A DNA stretch of 64,000 nt from the NCBI GenBank assembly GCA_965229355.1, contig OZ245869.1, forward strand, positions 3,224,001 to 3,288,000, in the 5' to 3' direction. This stretch comes from GCA-2737725 sp965229355 (GTDB lineage: Bacteria > Pseudomonadota > Alphaproteobacteria > Rhodospirillales > Rhodospirillaceae). Shown here in pieces: positions 24,707 through 32,834 of the stretch. Both the position numbers and the translations under genes were made by a program. Numbering within the stretch: the stretch's first letter is position 1; each line of letters begins with the position of its first letter. Below the pieces are notes generated by a model that ran no database searches, was not told the DNA's origin, and saw only the letters and a list, made by a program, of their open reading frames with translations.

Positions 24707-25429
24707 TTAAGCAGCCGCTTTTTTGGTGATGACGGATTCATAGATACCGTCCAGCATACGCCAACGCATTTCCGTCGATGCACGCACGGCCGAGATGGCC
24801 TTCTGTTGCAGTTCCGGAGTTGTTGCGTAGTGCGAGGTGATCTCCAAGCCAACGTCAGCGTGCTCGACGTCACCAACGATGTGAACATGGAAGAATTCCA
24901 TGTCATCGTCGGTCAGGCCCATCTTGGCCATTGCTTCAACGTAAGCCGGGTACAAGGTCGGCAATTGGCCTTCCAGTGCCACCATGATGCCAGCCGCACC
25001 TTCAACCAGGTGACGCACGTTCACCAATTCCCAAATCCATGAACGCATCGCGCGCGTGGATGGCAGAACACGACCTTGTTCTTCAGCAGCGTAGAAATCT
25101 TCTTCTTTCAGGCCGCAAGCTTTGCCGAATTTCACCAAGAGGTCTGGGTGACGCTTCGATGGGTTGGCTGGGTTTTCTTCGCCCAGCAAGTTTTCCAACA
25201 TGTGTTGACGCGCTTCCAAATCGTCCAAGCGGCAGAAGAACATGCCGAACTGCTGCGGAATCGGATCGATGTAATAGAAGTGCTGAACAGCCCACAGGCC
25301 GATTTGCTTCAGGCTGAGTTCGCCACGCGCCCAAGCGGCACTGAACGGGTGACCGCCGGAGTGCACCGGGGTACGCGCGGCTTCCAGCGCCTTAAAGAAT
25401 TCGGGCTGGCTCATGAGTTGTTTTTGCAT
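24707..25429 (-). CDS. Haem-oxygenase-like dimetal oxidase (TenA/PqqC/CADD superfamily)
   Basis: 240 residues, all helical. The ligand set of the haem-oxygenase-like diiron oxidases is visible: Glu84/85 with His94 ('GEENPANPSKRHPDL'), Glu153 ('ALEGQ') and the spaced triad His183-x3-Asp187-x2-His190 ('HIVGDVEH'). TenA thiaminases and PqqC lack this metal set, so an oxygen-using iron or Mn/Fe enzyme is more likely. Known members perform N-oxygenation, C-C cleavage of fatty or amino acids, or self-sacrificing pABA synthesis. It is flanked by aldehyde dehydrogenase and SDR genes in a tight operon (48 and 25 bp), so its product is probably an aldehyde or a hydroxylated substrate. Confidence 0.82.
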   Translation of the reverse strand: MQKQLMSQPEFFKALEAARTPVHSGGHPFSAAWARGELSLKQIGLWAVQHFYYIDPIPQQFGMFFCRLDDLEARQHMLENLLGEENPANPSKRHPDLLVKFGKACGLKEEDFYAAEEQGRVLPSTRAMRSWIWELVNVRHLVEGAAGIMVALEGQLPTLYPAYVEAMAKMGLTDDDMEFFHVHIVGDVEHADVGLEITSHYATTPELQQKAISAVRASTEMRWRMLDGIYESVITKKAAA

Positions 25430-25477
25430 TGTGGTGACTCCTCGTCGGTAGTTTTAAGTTTGAGTTGAAGCGAAAAT

Positions 25478-26995
25478 TTACGCGCCCCATTTCGCCATAG
25501 GGAAATCCTGCAGCGGAATCGTCGTTGTTTTCGCTTCCGTGAAGAACATCAGGCAGTCTTGAGCACTGTCGCGACCAATGCCGGATTCTTTAAAGCCGCC
25601 GAATGGCGCGCGCAGTTCGCGGGTCAGCGGTGTGTTGACCCAAATGGTGCCAGCGCGCACGTTCTGCGACACTTTCATCACCGTGGGCAGGTGTTCAGAC
25701 CAGATGTAGCCCACGAGACCGAACGCCGAGTTGTTCGCAATCTCGATGGCTTCGTCGATTTCATCGAACTTGATGAACGTTGCGAAGGGGCCAAAAATTT
25801 CCTCTTGGGCGACGCGTGTATCGTTGCTTTTCGCAATCACAGCCGTCGGCTCGATGTAATAGCCTTTGTCTTGGCCAGCAAAGCGCTTGCCGCCGGTCAA
25901 CAATTCGCCGCCTTCAGACGTGGCAACGTCGACGTACGACAGAATGCGCTTCATGTGGCCTTCGTAGCAGACCGGGCCCACTTGGGTTTTTGCATCCATC
26001 GGATCGCCGACGACGATGCGCTTCGAACGCTCAATGAACTTCGCGATGAATTCATCAGCGATCTTGCTTTGCACCAGAATGCGCGAACCAGCCAAGCATT
26101 GCTGACCGTTGTTTGAGTAGATGCCCAACAGCGCGCCATCCAAAGCACGGTCCAGGTTTGCTGTGTTGGAAATGATGTTGGCGGACTTGCCACCCAGTTC
26201 TAACGCGACAGGCTTCAAGTTCTGACCAGCTTTAGATGCAATGGCGCGGCCTGTTGTCGTGCCGCCCGTGAACGAGACTACGTCAACGCCGGGATGCGAA
26301 ATCAACGCATCGCCCGTGGTATGGCCGCGACCGTTTACCAAATTCACGACACCTTTCGGGATGTCGGTTTCGTTGATGAGTTCGACAACGCGGAGCAATG
26401 ACAGCGGGGTGAATTCAGACGGCTTAAGGACGCAGGTATTCCCAAACGCGATGCAGCTTGCAATCTTCATGCTGCACAGCGCGATAGGGGCGTTCCACGG
26501 ACCAATCAGCGCGCCAACGCCAATCGGCTCACGCGTGACGACCGAGAGATAGGGCTTGGTTTGCAGGTACGCTTCGCCCGACGCTTGGCTGGCCACTTCA
26601 GCGAAGAACTCGAAGTTCTGGCCCATGCGATTGACGTGGAAGCCACGGACGTAAGAATTCGTCAGGCCCGCGTTCAACGTTTCCAGGTACGCAATTTCAT
26701 CGCCGTGCTTGATCAGTTTTTCTTTGATTTGCACCATGATGCGCTTGCGCTCATCGGTGCTCATGCGCGGCCAAGGGCCTTTCTCGAAGGCTTCGCGCGC
26801 GGCGCGTACAGCCGCATCAACTTCAGCTTTGTCGGCTTCTTTGAGATGCGAGATCACTTGCTCGGAAGCGGGGCTCAACACCGGAATGCGTTCGCCACCG
26901 CTACCCGCAGGCAGCGTCACGCCATTGATGTGGCTGGTGGCCACTTCCACAACGGGGAACTTGGCTTTGGAGCGGTCGAAAGTCATCGCGTTCAT
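25478..26995 (-). CDS. NAD(P)-dependent aldehyde dehydrogenase
   Basis: 505 residues with intact ALDH motifs: 'IGPWNAPI', 'VLKPSEFTPLS', the general-base Glu in 'LELGGKSAN', the catalytic Cys in 'NGQQCLAGSR' and 'EEIFGPFATF'. It resembles the betaine-aldehyde/5-carboxymethyl-2-hydroxymuconate semialdehyde group, but the substrate cannot be fixed. The gene is 32 bp downstream of the zinc-ribbon gene and 48 bp upstream of the dimetal oxidase. It probably oxidises the aldehyde produced in this operon. Confidence 0.92.
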   Translation of the reverse strand: MNAMTFDRSKAKFPVVEVATSHINGVTLPAGSGGERIPVLSPASEQVISHLKEADKAEVDAAVRAAREAFEKGPWPRMSTDERKRIMVQIKEKLIKHGDEIAYLETLNAGLTNSYVRGFHVNRMGQNFEFFAEVASQASGEAYLQTKPYLSVVTREPIGVGALIGPWNAPIALCSMKIASCIAFGNTCVLKPSEFTPLSLLRVVELINETDIPKGVVNLVNGRGHTTGDALISHPGVDVVSFTGGTTTGRAIASKAGQNLKPVALELGGKSANIISNTANLDRALDGALLGIYSNNGQQCLAGSRILVQSKIADEFIAKFIERSKRIVVGDPMDAKTQVGPVCYEGHMKRILSYVDVATSEGGELLTGGKRFAGQDKGYYIEPTAVIAKSNDTRVAQEEIFGPFATFIKFDEIDEAIEIANNSAFGLVGYIWSEHLPTVMKVSQNVRAGTIWVNTPLTRELRAPFGGFKESGIGRDSAQDCLMFFTEAKTTTIPLQDFPMAKWGA

Positions 26996-27027
26996 GGCGT
27001 CCTCGGTTTCCTGTTCAACGGTACGGT

Positions 27028-27249
27028 TTAAGTACCCGCCTTAATGATCCGGGCCGCTTCGGACTGATGGAAATCGGTACTGCAACTTGGGCAGTGCAAT
27101 TTCACGTCCGGACGGTTCAGGATGCCTGGCCCCACATGGAACCAGCCTTTGCACGACGGGCATTGAGTCCACGACGTGTTGCCAGTTTTTTCCCACGAGG
27201 CGCCAGCAGGAATATGTTCAACATTAGATTTCATTTTGGGCGCGGTCAT
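27028..27249 (-). CDS. Small zinc-ribbon protein coupled to UbiD
   Basis: 73 residues from the ATG at 27249, which overlaps the stop codon of the UbiD gene in an ATGA arrangement, so translation is coupled. Two CPxC knuckles ('CPSCKGWFHV' and 'CPSCSTDFH'), 23 residues apart, form a rubredoxin-like zinc ribbon. 'HIPAGASWEKTGNTSW' precedes them. Similar small proteins in UbiD-type decarboxylase operons (subunit D or VdcD type) are needed for activity or stability of the decarboxylase. I infer the same here. It is the second gene of the operon. Confidence 0.75.
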   Translation of the reverse strand: MTAPKMKSNVEHIPAGASWEKTGNTSWTQCPSCKGWFHVGPGILNRPDVKLHCPSCSTDFHQSEAARIIKAGT

Positions 27250-28703
27250 AGAGTGGGCCACCCTGTCATATCCACACCCACCAAGACCTTGGCGGCATTG
27301 GCTAAAGCGTTCTCAGGAACTTGCGAACGCGGCGGCACCGGGCTCGGCGCGCCAGGGAACGCAGGCAGGGGGAACGTTGCATCGATAGCCATCTTTGAAA
27401 GCGTCTTGGCCCCCGCAGGTGTCGAGGGGTCTAGCAGCGACCCTGACAAGCCATCGATGGTGAAACTGTCGCGGCTCCACTGCACGCGGGTGGCCAGCGC
27501 GAACATCATCTCGCTGTCATCAAACAGGTCGATGTCGTCATCGACTGCGATGACCATTTTAAGGCGGCGATAAGCTAAAGCAGCCGTGAGGCCGTCGCGC
27601 ACTTCGCCAGGGCCAGGCTTCGAGAATTGTAAGTAAGCATGGAAGCGGCGGCCTTGCGCCGGGATATGCACGTTGGTCAGGCTGGGGGCGACAGCTTTCA
27701 CCAAGCTATACACTTTGCCTTCCATCGCCATGTTATCGGGTACCAGCATGTCGGTCAGGCCAGAGCCATAATCGTGATAGATCGCGTTTTTGCGCATCGT
27801 GATGCACGTGACCTGAAACACAGGTGCGGCGACTTGCGGGCCTGAGTAGCCAGTGTACTCGCCGAACGGACCGTCAGCTTCTAACTGGTCTTTCAGCGCG
27901 TAACCTTCGATGACGATCTCTGCGTCAGCAGGTACCATGATCTTGTCGCCAAAGGTGCGGCTGGGTACGACGCGCAACGGTTCGCCAATGAGGCCGCCAC
28001 ACGCAGACCAGTGACTTTCCGGGTAGCTCAATTTTGCCTGAGTGCCCATCAGTACAGCGGGGTGGTGTCCAATCCATAACACCACGGGACAATCTTCGCC
28101 CTTCGCCCAGAATTTCCGCATGTTCCGGTTATTATGCGAGGCCGGGTAGGGATAGTAGCTCATGCGCGACTTGCCCTTTACCCAGCAGCGCTGGATGGCG
28201 GTGTTATCAACACCAGTATCAGGGTCGTAGGTGGTCGCGTGGGCAGCGGTTAAGTACGCGCCCGGATCGAAGTTGTGTTGTTTGAGGGCAGGGATCAGCG
28301 TCAGGTCGGCTTTATCGCCTTCCAACACGATCTCCTGCACAGGAGCATCTTTTGCAGTCAGAATTTTCGGCGCAATGGGGTTGCCGGTTTTCTTGGCATA
28401 AATGGGCGCAGCGCTGCGGTGGTCGTTGATGCCCAACGCGGCTGCAACGAGCGCGCGGCTGGCTGTGAGATTGCAGACGACCGGAATGTCGCTGATCTTG
28501 CCGTTCGCAAGCATCGGTTTATCGATCACGACGATGGGGCGGCGCCCTTGTTTCTCCAACGCATACTGAAGCCCGGTGATTTCATGCACCGTCGACAGGC
28601 TTTCAGCCGGGCGAAACACCGAAGATTTTTCGGCCGCCAAGTATGAGCGTAAATCTAGAATTGTCCCTCTCCGTGACGGGCTATTTCCACATACCCGAAT
28701 CAC
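27246..28703 (-). CDS. UbiD-family prenyl-FMN-dependent decarboxylase
   Basis: 485 residues from GTG at 28703 (GGGGCA upstream). UbiD features are 'CNLTASRALVAAALG', 'HNFDPGAYLTAAHATTYDPDTGVDN', 'RMSYYPYPASHNN', 'WIGHHPAVLMG', the acidic catalytic region 'EADGPFGEYTGYSG' and a late 'AVDDDIDLFDDSEMMFALATR'. The family reversibly decarboxylates aromatic and alpha,beta-unsaturated acids with prenylated FMN, supplied here by the UbiX at 44.4 kb. It is the first gene of the operon and most likely acts on a phenolic or heteroaromatic acid, not on the quinone precursor. The leader carries a palindrome 18 bp before the start. Confidence 0.9.
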   Translation of the reverse strand: MIRVCGNSPSRRGTILDLRSYLAAEKSSVFRPAESLSTVHEITGLQYALEKQGRRPIVVIDKPMLANGKISDIPVVCNLTASRALVAAALGINDHRSAAPIYAKKTGNPIAPKILTAKDAPVQEIVLEGDKADLTLIPALKQHNFDPGAYLTAAHATTYDPDTGVDNTAIQRCWVKGKSRMSYYPYPASHNNRNMRKFWAKGEDCPVVLWIGHHPAVLMGTQAKLSYPESHWSACGGLIGEPLRVVPSRTFGDKIMVPADAEIVIEGYALKDQLEADGPFGEYTGYSGPQVAAPVFQVTCITMRKNAIYHDYGSGLTDMLVPDNMAMEGKVYSLVKAVAPSLTNVHIPAQGRRFHAYLQFSKPGPGEVRDGLTAALAYRRLKMVIAVDDDIDLFDDSEMMFALATRVQWSRDSFTIDGLSGSLLDPSTPAGAKTLSKMAIDATFPLPAFPGAPSPVPPRSQVPENALANAAKVLVGVDMTGWPTL

Positions 28704-28720
28704 TGCCCCGCAGCAGTTTT

Positions 28721-28736
28721 GGTATATAAGTATACC
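28721..28736. promoter_or_regulatory. Candidate GntR operator before the UbiD operon
   Basis: The inverted repeat GGTATATAAGTATACC (6-bp arms, 4-bp centre) lies 18 bp upstream of the UbiD start. GntR/HutC-family regulators bind short GT-rich/AC-rich palindromes of this type, and such a regulator is encoded as the last gene of this operon. The assignment is inferred from position and shape. Confidence 0.5.
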
Positions 28737-28811
28737 TTTATAAAGGGGTCAAGGAGAAAGGAGGAAAATAGTACACAAAATCTCAGGCGATGGGTTTGCC
28801 CTCACGAACAA

Positions 28812-28835
28812 GGCCGCCATGTTGCCATGGCGGCC
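28812..28835 (-). terminator. Hairpin behind the TonB-receptor gene
   Basis: A perfect 10-bp stem (GGCCGCCATG/CATGGCGGCC) with a 4-nt loop lies 17 bp downstream of the receptor stop on the minus strand. The T-run is weak (CTTGTTC), so termination is likely but not certain. Confidence 0.55.
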
Positions 28836-28851
28836 CTGGCCTCAGATTTAT

Positions 28852-31173
28852 TTAGAAACGGTATTTCGCTTCAATTCCGAGTTGGCGGCCCGGAGCTGGG
28901 TAGCCGAGCGCACTTCCAATTGCGAATGGATCGGTGATCGGTACGCCCGCATTCGGCAACGCAGTCGCAGACGGCGGCAGCGAGGTCGAGGTGAATTGCA
29001 CGATGTTGTGGACGTACTCTTTATCCCACAGGTTCTTACCAAATAGCGACACTTCAAAATTGCTGTCTTGCGGGGCCCACGTCAGGCGCGCATCAACCAG
29101 CGTGTAGCTTGATTGGCTGGCGTTGGGGTCGTTAGCCGCATTGAAGAAGATTTTGTCGGTGTAGCTGATTTGGCCGAACATAGTCAGTGTGCCCATATTG
29201 CCCATGTCATGCGCGTACTCGACAAAGGCATTGCCTTTGATCTTCGGGGCATTGTTGAGGCGATTGCCTTTAGCGTTAATCAAGCGCACTTGGCCTGCTG
29301 TGCGGCCAGCGCATGTGGCATCAGCCAAGACCAGCGGTGAGCACACACCGTAAGGTGCGCTGAATTCATCGTACTCAGCATCCAGCAAGCTTGCAGACAT
29401 GCCCAGTGTGACGGCGGCCTTTGGCTGCGCAACCATTTCAAAATCAATGCCCTTCACTTTGGCTTGGGCGGCATTGGCCACCAGCGTCAGGCTGTTGAAG
29501 AAGGTCGTTACTTGCAGATCAGAGTAATCGTAATAGAACGCCGATGCATTCAAGCGCAGCTTGCCGTCAGCCAGATCAGACTTCACGCCTGCTTCATACG
29601 ACCAAATGAATTCCGGGTTAAACACCGGGTTAGTCGGCTGATAGTCGTTGTAGCCACCTGATTTAAAGCCGCGTGTGGCTGATGCGTACACCAGCACGTT
29701 CTCGGCAGCCTGATAGTCGATGCCGAATTTTGGCGTAACCGCATCCCAACTTTTTGTGCCTACGCGTGTTGACGCAGGTGTGAAGTTGGCAAGGTTTAAG
29801 CCGCCAAACAAACCGCGCGAGACCTGATCGGCTGTGGCTGTGGCGCCCACGAAGATATTGTACTGGCTATTCGCATCGCTTTTCTTTTCGTCTGAATAAC
29901 GAATGCCTGCCGTGACTTTCAATTGCTCAGTGACGTTGTATGAGGCCTGGGCAAATGCGGCGTAGGCATTGGTTTTGCCTTCCGCCGGAATGATGAACAC
30001 GCCAAGAGGGGATGCCGCACCAGTTACAGCGTTGCGTAAGTTTTCACGCACCAGGCCCAGCGCGCCTTCCTTGTCTTCATTTAAGTAATAGCCACCGACA
30101 ATCCATTGGAACGGCGCTGTGCCAGAAGAGGCGAGGCGTAATTCCTGACTGAACTGATTGGTGTCGAAGGTTTCCGTGGTGCGCGTGACAGGAATTTCCG
30201 TGCCGTCGGTGTTGAAGTAGAAATCCATCTCGAATGTTTTGTAGCTGCTGACGGATGACAGCGTGATGTCATCAGCGACATCAAAATCAACGGCTAGTGT
30301 CGGGCCGCCGGTGTTCCACTTCATGAATGTTGGTAGGTTGTTGTATTCTTGCAGCAAGCTTGATGTATTTTTTGCGCCAGCCAAGGCTGCCGCGCCCAAT
30401 GTATCAAGCGGGCGCACAGCAGTGTTACCGTTATTGAAGTCAGACCAGTCGACAATCAACTTGGCATCAATGCGCTCATCTTGGTAACGCAGTGCGCCGC
30501 GACCTGCCCACAAATCGATATCATCCAGTTTATCGCCGCCTGTGGGATCAAGATCTTCGATGTAGCCGTCATCTTCTTCATGGCGTGCGGCAACGCGGAA
30601 GCTCAGTTTGTCGGTGATCGGGCCGCCGTACGCGCCTTTCACTTCGATCTTGTTGTCGCTGCCGTAACCAGCTGATACGTACCCTTCTGGTGTTTGGCTC
30701 GGCATTTTCGAAATAATGTTGATACTGCCGCCGGTGGCGTTGCGGCCGTACAGTGTGCCTTGGGGCCCGCGCAACACTTCAACGCGTTCAACATCCAAGA
30801 ACTGATTGAGGCCCATGTTGGGACGCCCCAAATAAACACCGTCTAAGTGAATCGCGACACTCGGGTCGGCGCCGACCGCAAGTAGGTTTGAGCCAACACC
30901 GCGAATATAGATTTGCGCTTCACCGCCCGCTTGGCTGTATTGCAGCGACGGCGTGCGACTGGCGATCCCCAGAACATCAGTGACAGCTGAGCGCTCTAAT
31001 TGTGCGGCTGAAATTGCGACAATTGAAATGGGAACGGACTGAATAGACTCCTCACGCTTTTGCGCCGTGACGGTGATTTCTTCGATAAAGGCGCTGTCTT
31101 GTGCCACCGCAGATAGCGCAGTGGTGGACAGTGCTGCGGCGAGAATTGCAATGCGCGTGGAGCTACTGGTCAT
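28852..31173 (-). CDS. TonB-dependent outer-membrane receptor
   Basis: 773 residues. Signal peptide 'RIAILAAALSTTALSAVAQ', then a TonB box 'IEEITVTAQKREES'. The plug domain holds 'IYIRGVGSN' and 'VERVEVLRGPQGTLYGRNATGGSINIIS' features. A long beta-barrel follows, ending in 'LGIEAKYRF' with the terminal Phe required for outer-membrane insertion. It belongs to the broad CirA/FyuA-like type common in oligotrophic degraders, where substrates include aromatic and plant-derived compounds as well as siderophores. It lies next to the UbiD operon on the same strand. The 205-bp upstream region contains repeated GTCACAA elements. Confidence 0.93.
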   Translation of the reverse strand: MTSSSTRIAILAAALSTTALSAVAQDSAFIEEITVTAQKREESIQSVPISIVAISAAQLERSAVTDVLGIASRTPSLQYSQAGGEAQIYIRGVGSNLLAVGADPSVAIHLDGVYLGRPNMGLNQFLDVERVEVLRGPQGTLYGRNATGGSINIISKMPSQTPEGYVSAGYGSDNKIEVKGAYGGPITDKLSFRVAARHEEDDGYIEDLDPTGGDKLDDIDLWAGRGALRYQDERIDAKLIVDWSDFNNGNTAVRPLDTLGAAALAGAKNTSSLLQEYNNLPTFMKWNTGGPTLAVDFDVADDITLSSVSSYKTFEMDFYFNTDGTEIPVTRTTETFDTNQFSQELRLASSGTAPFQWIVGGYYLNEDKEGALGLVRENLRNAVTGAASPLGVFIIPAEGKTNAYAAFAQASYNVTEQLKVTAGIRYSDEKKSDANSQYNIFVGATATADQVSRGLFGGLNLANFTPASTRVGTKSWDAVTPKFGIDYQAAENVLVYASATRGFKSGGYNDYQPTNPVFNPEFIWSYEAGVKSDLADGKLRLNASAFYYDYSDLQVTTFFNSLTLVANAAQAKVKGIDFEMVAQPKAAVTLGMSASLLDAEYDEFSAPYGVCSPLVLADATCAGRTAGQVRLINAKGNRLNNAPKIKGNAFVEYAHDMGNMGTLTMFGQISYTDKIFFNAANDPNASQSSYTLVDARLTWAPQDSNFEVSLFGKNLWDKEYVHNIVQFTSTSLPPSATALPNAGVPITDPFAIGSALGYPAPGRQLGIEAKYRF

Positions 31174-31340
31174 TGTACTTACCCCTACTTATTCCATGTT
31201 TTCAGCAATTATTTTCTCGGTCGACACGAGTACGGGAAATAGCGAAGCCGCCCATACAGCGCCCGAATACTGGGCAATATTGGGGGCTGTCACAACCGGC
31301 TGTTGAGTAACGCGAATGGAAAAACGGCTACTGTGACATC

Positions 31341-31365
31341 GCGGTCACAAGTGGCGGTCACAAGT
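31341..31365. promoter_or_regulatory. Direct repeat of a 12-bp element upstream of a TonB receptor
   Basis: GCGGTCACAAGT occurs twice with a 1-bp gap, about 170 bp before the receptor start at 31173; a third GTCACAA lies nearer to it, around 31290. The core GTCACAAG also occurs twice upstream of another TonB-receptor gene (55621-55648). It may be a shared regulator site. Confidence 0.35.
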
Positions 31366-31378
31366 AAAAGTGTAGGGC

Positions 31379-31849
31379 TTATGCCTCGCGTTTTGCGCCG
31401 ACAACGCACACCATAATAAGGCAGGGCTCTGCCCCCCGATTTTCCCAGGCATGCATATTGCCGGTCTGAACCACAACGTCGCCGGGGTTTAAAATAGTCT
31501 CGCCCGTTTCAAGACCCAACGTCAGCTGTCCTTTGACGACTGTGATGTAATCAACAGTATCGCCTTGATGAAGCGCGATTTTGATGCCTGTCGGAAGTTC
31601 CGCACTATAAAGCCGCGTGCCCGAGAACTGTGTCGGCAAACGCCCTAATCCGGCTTGCGTCGGATCGGTGTGCGCAGGAACAGTCGTCGGAACCGCGCTG
31701 GTTTGCCAGAGCCGCACCATGCGGCAACCGTTGAGCAGCAGGACGTCGTTCGGCTCGTTATCCGACATCACGAATGATTTCCCATCCGCATTCACGGACG
31801 TCACAACACGCCGGATATTCTCTTTGAACGGTGCACGTAAATCACCCAT
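31379..31849 (-). CDS. Small cupin-domain protein
   Basis: 156 residues from the ATG at 31849, with AAGGA at good spacing; another ATG lies at 31864. One conserved cupin barrel is seen near the C-terminus: 'HQGDTVDYITVVKGQLTLGL', 'ILNPGDVVVQTGNMHAWENRG'. The His and Glu metal ligands of motif 1 are incomplete and motif 2 keeps its His. The role could be isomerase, dioxygenase-like or sensory. It lies 25 bp behind the VOC-family gene and is probably co-transcribed with it. Confidence 0.8.
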   Translation of the reverse strand: MGDLRAPFKENIRRVVTSVNADGKSFVMSDNEPNDVLLLNGCRMVRLWQTSAVPTTVPAHTDPTQAGLGRLPTQFSGTRLYSAELPTGIKIALHQGDTVDYITVVKGQLTLGLETGETILNPGDVVVQTGNMHAWENRGAEPCLIMVCVVGAKREA

Positions 31850-31874
31850 GTGAGAATCCTTCATTCCAAAATAT

Positions 31875-32771
31875 TTATACGGGCGCGCTTTCGTCGATCA
31901 ATAGCAGCACCGCGCCACAGGCTTGTTCTGGCTTGAGCCAGACTGATTGTTCCCCGGCTACCTGAAAGGGCACGTTGCGTCCGGTTAAGAACGCGCACGT
32001 CTCGCTGATATTTTTCACCCTGATCGCGAACGCAGCAAAGCACGGTGGGGCAGGCAGTTTCGCGCCTGGGGTTAACGCGTTCATACCTTTCGGTGTTAGC
32101 GCGACAAAGCGTTGTGTCTTCAAGACGACATAGCGCCCGAGTGCGAATGATTTTACTTCAGCGCCCGGTAAACGTTCGTACCGGCTGACGGCCTCATCAA
32201 GGTCATTCACCAAAGCACCTACACCGCGCAAACCTGTCGCACCATTTTCATGCTTGGTCATGGCGTCGATAAAGACCAGCTCTGGGGTTTGATGTTCGAC
32301 AACGCAGGCAAAGCCTTCGCGCACGATCGATTCTGGGATTTGAAACCACTTGAAATCGGCAATCCCGCTCTTGCCGCCGGCTTTTACGTCCCGAGACGCC
32401 GCGCGAAGTGGGGGCATCACAACGCCGAAGGCCGCCATTGCGTCCCAGCTTTCTTTTGCGTTCTCGGTGCGAAACGCCAGGATGTGCAGGCCTTCGTGCT
32501 TGGCGAGCCAGGGATCCAGATGATTGCCTTGGCCAGGATTTTCTACCGCCGTCAGTTCAATGTACGTGTTAGGGAAAATGACGTGCGCAGAAAGCTGACC
32601 TAAAGGAATAGGATTCCCATCAGGGCCCGGCTGCGTCAGTGGGACGGGATTGGTGACCAGAAAACCTAAGTTGCGGAACGTATTCACCATGGCGTGAATG
32701 TCGCGGCCCACCAGACCAATGTGGTCGATGGTTGTGTCTCCAGCCGTAATGCGCAACGGTGCTGATGTCAT
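31875..32771 (-). CDS. Glyoxalase/VOC-family protein
   Basis: 298 residues with two betaalphabetabetabeta modules. The N-terminal module has 'IDHIGLVGRDIHAMVNTFRNLGFLV' and 'NTYIELTAVENPG', as in the Glyoxalase_3 group; the second has 'GVGALVNDLDEAVSRYERLPGAEV'. A His in 'IDHIG' and Glu in 'YIELT' could be metal ligands. Members act as lyases, dioxygenases or isomerases. The first gene of a two-gene unit with the cupin, it is divergent to the MFS transporter. The substrate is unknown. Confidence 0.85.
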   Translation of the reverse strand: MTSAPLRITAGDTTIDHIGLVGRDIHAMVNTFRNLGFLVTNPVPLTQPGPDGNPIPLGQLSAHVIFPNTYIELTAVENPGQGNHLDPWLAKHEGLHILAFRTENAKESWDAMAAFGVVMPPLRAASRDVKAGGKSGIADFKWFQIPESIVREGFACVVEHQTPELVFIDAMTKHENGATGLRGVGALVNDLDEAVSRYERLPGAEVKSFALGRYVVLKTQRFVALTPKGMNALTPGAKLPAPPCFAAFAIRVKNISETCAFLTGRNVPFQVAGEQSVWLKPEQACGAVLLLIDESAPV

Positions 32772-32834
32772 GATGAAACTGTGCCAGATTTATAAAACGC
32801 TGGCCACATTCATAACGTGCTGCGACGGGGAAAC

